Positions 37,434-45,750 of a stretch of 45,750 nucleotides of DNA are shown in pieces (within the stretch, counting starts at the first letter, position 1; the number at the start of each line of letters is the position of its first letter). The stretch spans positions 1 through 45,750 of the forward strand of contig NZ_ALXE01000007.1 in assembly GCF_000295955.2 (NCBI RefSeq), in the 5' to 3' direction. Below the pieces are notes generated by a model, which worked only from the letters and a program-made list of their open reading frames with translations, searched no databases and was not told where the DNA came from. A program made the position numbers and the translations under genes. The DNA comes from Pantoea sp. A4. GTDB lineage: Bacteria; Pseudomonadota; Gammaproteobacteria; Enterobacterales; Enterobacteriaceae.

Positions 37434-38135
37434 ATGGCTATTCTGAACTGTAAAGTCACATCAGTGGATATGATTACCGATACGGTGTTTCGGGTGCGCA
37501 TGGTGCCGGAAGCAGAATTTACCTTTCGCGCGGGCCAGTATCTGATGGTGGTCATGGATGAACAGGATAAACGCCCTTTCTCTCTGGCCTCAACGCCACA
37601 TGAGAAAGAGATCATTGAATTGCATATCGGCGCTTCCGATCACAACTTGTATGCAATGGCAGTGATGGATCGCATTCGCGCCGATCGTCAGATCACGGTT
37701 GATCTGCCACACGGCGAAGCGTGGTTGCGTGAAGAGAGCGATCGCCCGGTGATCCTGATTGCCGGTGGCACCGGTTTCTCCTATGCCCGTTCAATCTTGT
37801 TGAGTGCGCTGTCACAACAGCCCAATCGTGATATTGCGATTTACTGGGGTGGGCGCGAGCTGCGGCACTTGTATGACCTGGATGAGCTGTATGCGTTGGC
37901 AGTCAAACATCCTAACCTGAAAGTTGTGCCAGTGGTTGAGCAACCAGAGGACAGCTGGCAGGGGCGCAGCGGCACAGTGTTGACGGCGGTGATGCAGGAT
38001 TACGGTACATTGAGCGAATACGATATCTATGTCGCCGGGCGTTTTGAGATGGCTAAGATTGCACGAGATCGCTTCTGTGCTGAGCGCGGTGCATTGCAAG
38101 ATCACATCTATGGTGATGCTTTCGCATTCATCTGA
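37434..38135 (+). CDS. fre: NAD(P)H-flavin reductase
   Basis: Fre reduces free riboflavin and FMN with NAD(P)H. At 233 aa it has the E. coli length. RPFS (47-50) binds flavin, and GGTGFSYA (111-118) binds the nicotinamide nucleotide. The C terminus ends in GDAFAFI. An AGAGAG-type site precedes the ATG. It is cotranscribed with ubiD by position, and a strong terminator follows the stop by a few bases. Confidence 0.96.
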   Translation: MAILNCKVTSVDMITDTVFRVRMVPEAEFTFRAGQYLMVVMDEQDKRPFSLASTPHEKEIIELHIGASDHNLYAMAVMDRIRADRQITVDLPHGEAWLREESDRPVILIAGGTGFSYARSILLSALSQQPNRDIAIYWGGRELRHLYDLDELYALAVKHPNLKVVPVVEQPEDSWQGRSGTVLTAVMQDYGTLSEYDIYVAGRFEMAKIARDRFCAERGALQDHIYGDAFAFI

Positions 38136-38139
38136 AGTC

Positions 38140-38173
38140 CGCTAACCGCCCTAACCGGGCGGTTAGCGTTTCT
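38140..38173. terminator. Terminator between convergent fre and fadA
   Basis: A perfect 12-bp stem (38140-38151 with 38157-38168) with a 5-nt loop is followed by TTTCT. It ends fre and, from the other strand, can serve fadBA. Confidence 0.85.
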
Positions 38174-38176
38174 GGG

Positions 38177-41532
<3,356 letters not shown>

Positions 41533-41558
41533 GTGCATCTCCTGCATCGGCAAAAGGG

Positions 41559-41575
41559 ATCTGGTCATACCAGAT
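41559..41575 (-). promoter_or_regulatory. FadR operator of fadBA
   Basis: A perfect 17-bp palindrome, ATCTGGT-CAT-ACCAGAT, matches the FadR consensus (AACTGGTCNGACCAGTT). It lies 27-43 bp before the fadB ATG. FadR represses until long-chain acyl-CoA releases it. Confidence 0.9.
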
Positions 41576-41716
41576 GATCAGGAGTGTGGAAGTGAGGTGA
41601 ATATTTTGCAAACTGCCAACTGCTGAATTGCAGGCTGGATCACAATGGCGTAATAACGGCAAGCCGCTGCGGCTGTGCTACACTGCGGCCACTTTTCCCG
41701 TCACTGGAGAATCGCA

Positions 41717-43048
41717 ATGGACTCCCTAAAAACGCTCTATCGTGGGCATATCGCCACATTACAACAGCGCGCCCAACAAGTGCTGGCTCGCTTTAAGCTG
41801 GATGCAATGTTGATTCACTCCGGCGAACTGCAGAACGTGTTTCTTGACGATCATGCTTATCCTTTTAAGGTTAACCCGCAGTTTAAAGCCTGGGTACCAG
41901 TGACGCAGGTTCCCAATTGCTGGCTATGGATTGATGGCGTAAACAAACCACGGTTGTGGTTTTACTCGCCAGTAGATTACTGGCATGTGGTTGAGCCCCT
42001 ACCGGACAGCTTCTGGACCGAAGACGTTGACGTTATCGGGCTGAAAAAAGCTGAGGAGATTAACCAGCTACTGCCAGCGCAGCGTGACAATGTGGCGTAT
42101 ATCGGACCGGTAGTGGAACGGGCGCGGCAGCTGGGTATTCACAGTGAGCGCATCAATCCACAAGGGGTGATCGATTTCCTGCATTACCATCGCAGCATCA
42201 AGACTGACTATGAGTTGGCTTGTATGCGTAAAGCGCAAAAAATTGCCGTAGCGGGGCACCGTGCAGCGAAAGAGGCTTTTGTCTCGGGGTTGAGTGAGTT
42301 TGATATTAATCAGGCGTATCTGACTGCCACTGGCCACCGTGATACCGATGTGCCGTATGGCAACATTATTGCGCTGAACGAGCATGCAGCGGTGCTTCAC
42401 TACACTCAGCTTGATCATGAACCACCAGCTAAACGCCTCAGTTTCCTGATTGATGCCGGGGCGGAATATCTTGGCTATGCAGCCGACTTAACGCGAAGCT
42501 ATGCGGCGAAAAGTAACTCACTCTACGCAAGCCTGGTTGAAGCCCTCAACCGTGAAGAGCTGGCGCTGATCGCCACGATGAAGGCGGGTGTGCGCTACAC
42601 CGAATATCATCAACAGATGCATCAGCGTATTGCGAAATTGCTGCTGAAGTTTGATTTGGTGCAGGGCATCAGTGAAGAAGCTTTAGTAGCCGAAAACCTC
42701 ACTGGGCCGTTTATGCCTCACGGTGTTGGTCATCCACTCGGGTTGCAAGTTCATGATGTCGCGGGCTTTATGCAAGATGAGCACGGCACACATCTCGCTG
42801 CACCGTCCCAGTATCCTTATCTACGCTGCACGCGCGTGTTGGAACCGGGCATGGTTTTGACCATTGAGCCGGGCTTCTATGTGATCGATTCACTGTTGGC
42901 ACCGCTGCGTAATGGTCAATACCGTCAGCACTTTGACTGGCAGGCCATTGATGCCCTCAAGCCGTATGGCGGCGTGCGTATAGAAGACAATGTGGTGGTC
43001 CATAGCAGCCGTATCGAAAATATGACCCGTGATCTGCACCTCGCCTGA
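41717..43048 (+). CDS. pepQ: Xaa-Pro dipeptidase
   Basis: PepQ splits dipeptides with C-terminal proline. The ATG at 41717 ([15 protein letters not shown]) has GGAG upstream and gives 443 aa, as in E. coli. The dinuclear Mn2+ ligands are all present: Asp246, Asp257, His339, Glu384 and Glu423. It is divergent from fadB and shares 1 nt with yigZ (TGATG). Confidence 0.97.
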   Translation: MDSLKTLYRGHIATLQQRAQQVLARFKLDAMLIHSGELQNVFLDDHAYPFKVNPQFKAWVPVTQVPNCWLWIDGVNKPRLWFYSPVDYWHVVEPLPDSFWTEDVDVIGLKKAEEINQLLPAQRDNVAYIGPVVERARQLGIHSERINPQGVIDFLHYHRSIKTDYELACMRKAQKIAVAGHRAAKEAFVSGLSEFDINQAYLTATGHRDTDVPYGNIIALNEHAAVLHYTQLDHEPPAKRLSFLIDAGAEYLGYAADLTRSYAAKSNSLYASLVEALNREELALIATMKAGVRYTEYHQQMHQRIAKLLLKFDLVQGISEEALVAENLTGPFMPHGVGHPLGLQVHDVAGFMQDEHGTHLAAPSQYPYLRCTRVLEPGMVLTIEPGFYVIDSLLAPLRNGQYRQHFDWQAIDALKPYGGVRIEDNVVVHSSRIENMTRDLHLA

Positions 43049-43665
43049 TGGACGCTTATGATATTCCCGCTGATGCGCTGAGCATCAGCGAAGAGACCAT
43101 TAAGAAAAGTCGCTTCATTACCCTGCTGGCGCACACCGAAGGTACTGAAGCGGCCCGGGCCTTCGTTCAGCAGGTAAGACGTGAGCACCCAGATGCGCGT
43201 CATCATTGTTGGGCATGGGTGGCGGGTTCACCTTCGGATTCTCAGCAGCTAGGGTTTTCAGATGATGGTGAGCCTTCCGGGACGGCAGGAAAACCCATGC
43301 TGGCGCAGCTTATCGGGGCCGGAATTGGCGAGATAACGGCGGTGGTGGTGCGCTACTATGGCGGCATCATGCTGGGCACAGGTGGTTTAGTCAAAGCGTA
43401 TGGCGGTGGCGTGCAACAGGGATTAAAGCAATTATCCCGCAGGCGAAAAGTGCCGATGCAGCCGTTTATTCTCGAGTGTGACTATGCCTTGCATGGTGAT
43501 ATCGAGCGATTGCTGCAACGCTACGCCGGGCAAATCATCGAAACACACTATCTGGATCACATTACTTTGCAGCTTGCGCTGCCTTTTGGGCAGTCTGAAG
43601 CGTTTCAACGCGATCTCACTGATATCAGCCGTGGCACGCTTGAGCTGCGTGCAGCGGATAAATAA
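43048..43665 (+). CDS. yigZ: YigZ, IMPACT/UPF0029 family protein
   Basis: A 205-aa protein of the IMPACT (UPF0029) family. The N-terminal domain holds KKSRFITLLAHT, ARHHCWAW and the signature SDDGEPSGTAGKPML (about 71-85) with VVRYYGGIMLGTGGLVKAYGG. The C-terminal ferredoxin-like domain follows. The bacterial function is not defined. It overlaps pepQ and precedes trkH by 22 nt. Confidence 0.94.
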   Translation: MDAYDIPADALSISEETIKKSRFITLLAHTEGTEAARAFVQQVRREHPDARHHCWAWVAGSPSDSQQLGFSDDGEPSGTAGKPMLAQLIGAGIGEITAVVVRYYGGIMLGTGGLVKAYGGGVQQGLKQLSRRRKVPMQPFILECDYALHGDIERLLQRYAGQIIETHYLDHITLQLALPFGQSEAFQRDLTDISRGTLELRAADK

Positions 43666-43687
43666 CTCTGTTTAAGGAAATGGCTTC

Positions 43688-45139
43688 ATGCACTTTCGTG
43701 CCATAACTCGCATCGTAGGATTGTTGGTGATCCTGTTCTCGGTGACGATGATTGTCCCCGGCCTGGTGGCGTTGATTTATCGAGATGGTGCCGGGCGTGC
43801 ATTCAGCCAGACTTTCCTTTGGGCACTGGTGATTGGTTCATTGCTTTGGTGGCCTAACCGTAAGCAGAAGACCGAGCTAAAGCCGCGCGAAGGTTTTCTT
43901 ATTGTGGTGCTGTTCTGGACGGTGCTGGGTAGCGTAGGGGCACTCCCGTTTATTTTTGCTGAAAAGCCGCACCTTTCCGTGACGGATGCCTTTTTTGAGT
44001 CCTTTTCTGGCCTGACAACAACCGGCGCGACCACGCTTGTAGGACTGGATTCGCTGCCTAAAGCGATTCTGTTCTATCGCCAAATGCTGCAGTGGCTAGG
44101 GGGGATGGGGATCATCGTGCTGGCTGTAGCCATCCTGCCAATTTTAGGGGTGGGTGGTATGCAGCTTTATCGTGCTGAGATGCCCGGTCCCCTCAAAGAT
44201 AATAAAATGCGGCCGCGCATCGCGGAAACGGCGAAAACGCTATGGCTTATCTACGTGCTGCTTACGGTGGCCTGTGCTGTTGCCTTATGGCTGGCGGGGA
44301 TGCCGCTGTTTGATGCTATCGGCCACAGTTTCTCTACTATCGCTATCGGCGGCTTCTCTACGCATGATGCAAGTATCGGCTACTTTAACAGTGCCACCAT
44401 CAATACGATTGTTGCGGTGTTCCTGCTGATTTCCGGCTGCAACTATGGTTTGCATTTCTCTCTGTTAAGCGGGCGCAGTTTGCGAGTTTACTGGCGAGAT
44501 CCCGAATTCCGTATGTTTATCGGCGTACAGTTGACGTTAGTCATCATCTGCACCCTGGTACTGTGGTTCCATAATGTGTACAGCAGTAGCTGGCAAACGC
44601 TCAATCAGGCTTTTTTCCAGGTGGTTTCAATGGCGACAACCGCCGGGTTCACCACGGATAGTATTGCGCGCTGGCCTCTCTTCTTGCCGGTATTGCTGCT
44701 CTGTTCTGCCTTTATTGGAGGTTGTGCTGGTTCAACCGGAGGCGGTCTAAAGGTCATCCGTATCCTTTTACTGTGGAAACAGGGCTCACGTGAGCTGAAG
44801 CGCCTGGTGCACCCTAATGCGGTTTACTCCATCAAGCTGGGTAACCGTGCTTTGCCAGAACGGATACTTGAAGCCGTGTGGGGATTCTTCTCCGCCTATG
44901 CATTGGTGTTCCTTATTAGCATGCTGGCGATCATCGCGACGGGCGTGGATGATTTTTCCGCTTTTGCTGCGGTAGCGGCGACGCTGAACAACCTTGGGCC
45001 AGGACTGGGTGTCGTGGCTGATAACTTTACCTCTATGAATGACGTCGCCAAGTGGATTCTGATTTCCACCATGTTATTTGGCCGTCTTGAGGTGTTTACT
45101 TTACTGGTGCTCTTCACGCCGACCTTCTGGCGTGAGTAG
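43688..45139 (+). CDS. trkH: TrkH, potassium uptake channel
   Basis: TrkH is the membrane part of the Trk K+ uptake system with regulator TrkA. It is 483 aa. The four pseudo-repeat filter loops are TTGAT (111-115), IAIGGFSTH (218-226), ATTAGFTT (316-323) and AATLNNLGPG (430-439). The CAGSTGGGLK intramembrane loop region (346-355) follows the third filter. hemG begins 18 nt after its stop, as in E. coli. Confidence 0.97.
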   Translation: MHFRAITRIVGLLVILFSVTMIVPGLVALIYRDGAGRAFSQTFLWALVIGSLLWWPNRKQKTELKPREGFLIVVLFWTVLGSVGALPFIFAEKPHLSVTDAFFESFSGLTTTGATTLVGLDSLPKAILFYRQMLQWLGGMGIIVLAVAILPILGVGGMQLYRAEMPGPLKDNKMRPRIAETAKTLWLIYVLLTVACAVALWLAGMPLFDAIGHSFSTIAIGGFSTHDASIGYFNSATINTIVAVFLLISGCNYGLHFSLLSGRSLRVYWRDPEFRMFIGVQLTLVIICTLVLWFHNVYSSSWQTLNQAFFQVVSMATTAGFTTDSIARWPLFLPVLLLCSAFIGGCAGSTGGGLKVIRILLLWKQGSRELKRLVHPNAVYSIKLGNRALPERILEAVWGFFSAYALVFLISMLAIIATGVDDFSAFAAVAATLNNLGPGLGVVADNFTSMNDVAKWILISTMLFGRLEVFTLLVLFTPTFWRE

Positions 45140-45157
45140 CAACAACGCGAGCTATAT

Positions 45158-45694
45158 ATGAAAGCACTGATTCTTTATTCAAGCCGTGATGGGCAAACGC
45201 ACAAGATAGCTAAAGCGATTGCTGAGGCAATGGCACCGCAGCAAGCAAGTGATGTTTTGGACCTCAACCGCCCGAATACCATTAAGTGGGCTGATTATGA
45301 TCGCGTCTTGATTGGCGCATCTATTCGTTATGGCCATTTCCAGCCAGCATTACCAAAGTTTGTGCAGCAGCATCTTCCTGAACTGCAAAAACGTATCAGT
45401 GGTTTCTATTCTGTGAATCTCACTGCACGTAAAGCGGAGAAGTCGACACCGCAGACTAATGCCTATACCAATAAGTTCTTATCTCAGTCGCCCTGGCAGC
45501 CGGATTGCTGCGCGGTATTCGCCGGGGCTTTACGTTATCCGCAATATCGTTGGTTTGACCGCGTGATGATTCAATTCATTATGCGTATGACGGGAGGAGA
45601 AACGGATGCAAACAAGGAAGTCGAGTATACAAACTGGGATCAGGTTCGTCGTTTCGCCCTGGAATTCGCCTGTTTACCAGGCAAAATGTCGTAA
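45158..45694 (+). CDS. hemG: Menaquinone-dependent protoporphyrinogen IX dehydrogenase
   Basis: HemG oxidises protoporphyrinogen IX to protoporphyrin IX, passing electrons to quinones. It is 178 aa (E. coli 181), a flavodoxin fold with the FMN phosphate loop SSRDGQT (8-14), GASIRYGHF (53-61) and the long insertion RMTGGETDANKEVEYTNWDQV typical of HemG. With hemCD at the other end of the window it completes the haem theme. Confidence 0.96.
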   Translation: MKALILYSSRDGQTHKIAKAIAEAMAPQQASDVLDLNRPNTIKWADYDRVLIGASIRYGHFQPALPKFVQQHLPELQKRISGFYSVNLTARKAEKSTPQTNAYTNKFLSQSPWQPDCCAVFAGALRYPQYRWFDRVMIQFIMRMTGGETDANKEVEYTNWDQVRRFALEFACLPGKMS

Positions 45695-45750
45695 AATAAG
45701 CCTGATTGACTGAAATTAGCGCGAACAGTAAAAAAGATCGAAAAAAGGGG
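45695..45750 (+). other. A-rich DNA after hemG, window end
   Basis: These 56 bases hold no gene. They end in A-tracts (GTAAAAAAG, GAAAAAAGG). In E. coli an rRNA operon begins downstream of hemG, and A-tracts are common upstream of rrn promoters. This could be its far upstream region, but no promoter is visible. Confidence 0.35.

Overview
This is a chromosomal segment from an enterobacterium in the order Enterobacterales. Protein sequences and gene order follow the Escherichia coli region from hemG to the proM tRNA almost gene for gene. The divergence from E. coli and the local gene losses fit an Erwiniaceae member (Pantoea/Erwinia-like); that genus-level guess is inference from memory, not a search. 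Every recognised gene is full length. I see no insertion sequence, prophage or CRISPR array.

Layout. 1-56: the last 20 nt of tRNA-Pro (proM type) and its terminator. 61-501: the GlmZ small RNA with a sigma-54 promoter and two GlrR-type sites. 553-1263: a toxin-antitoxin pair with its own tandem operators. 1310-5344 (minus): hemC-hemD-hemX-hemY. 5653-13943 (plus): cyaA, then the tightly overlapping lptM-dapF-yigA-xerC-yigB, then SOS-controlled uvrD. 13960-15205: corA with a long leader that carries a small upstream ORF. 15302-25648: abrB, yigI, pldA, recQ, rhtC, rhtB, pldB, yigL, yehS, metR and dlhH. 25817-32670: udp with paired CRP sites, an uncharacterised TPR/glycosyltransferase-like gene, rmuC, ubiE-ubiJ-ubiB. 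32777-35713: tatABC, tatD, rfaH. 35905-38135: ubiD and fre. 38177-41575 (minus): the fadBA operon under a perfect FadR palindrome. 41717-45694: pepQ-yigZ-trkH-hemG. The window stops in A-rich DNA downstream of hemG, where E. coli has an rRNA operon.

How the genes work together. The region is mostly housekeeping: tetrapyrrole synthesis (hemC, hemD, hemG, with hemX/hemY), ubiquinone synthesis (ubiE, J, B, D; fre supplies reduced flavin), Tat protein export, fatty-acid beta-oxidation, DNA repair and recombination (uvrD, recQ, xerC, rmuC), envelope and phospholipid functions (pldA, pldB, lptM), cation transport (corA, trkH), methionine regulation (metR) and cAMP synthesis (cyaA). Regulatory sites for CRP, LexA, MetJ, FadR, GlrR and sigma-54 can be read directly.

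Differences from the E. coli arrangement: aslAB, cyaY, yigE, rarD/yigF/yigG, bioP (yigM) and metE are absent from their usual places. The toxin-antitoxin pair, abrB, yehS and the TPR/glycosyltransferase-like gene sit at places where E. coli has nothing or other genes. I found no clear new multi-gene system. The best leads are the TPR/GT-like protein, the corA leader with its upstream ORF and 11-bp hairpin, the scar where metE would be, and the toxin-antitoxin operator array.
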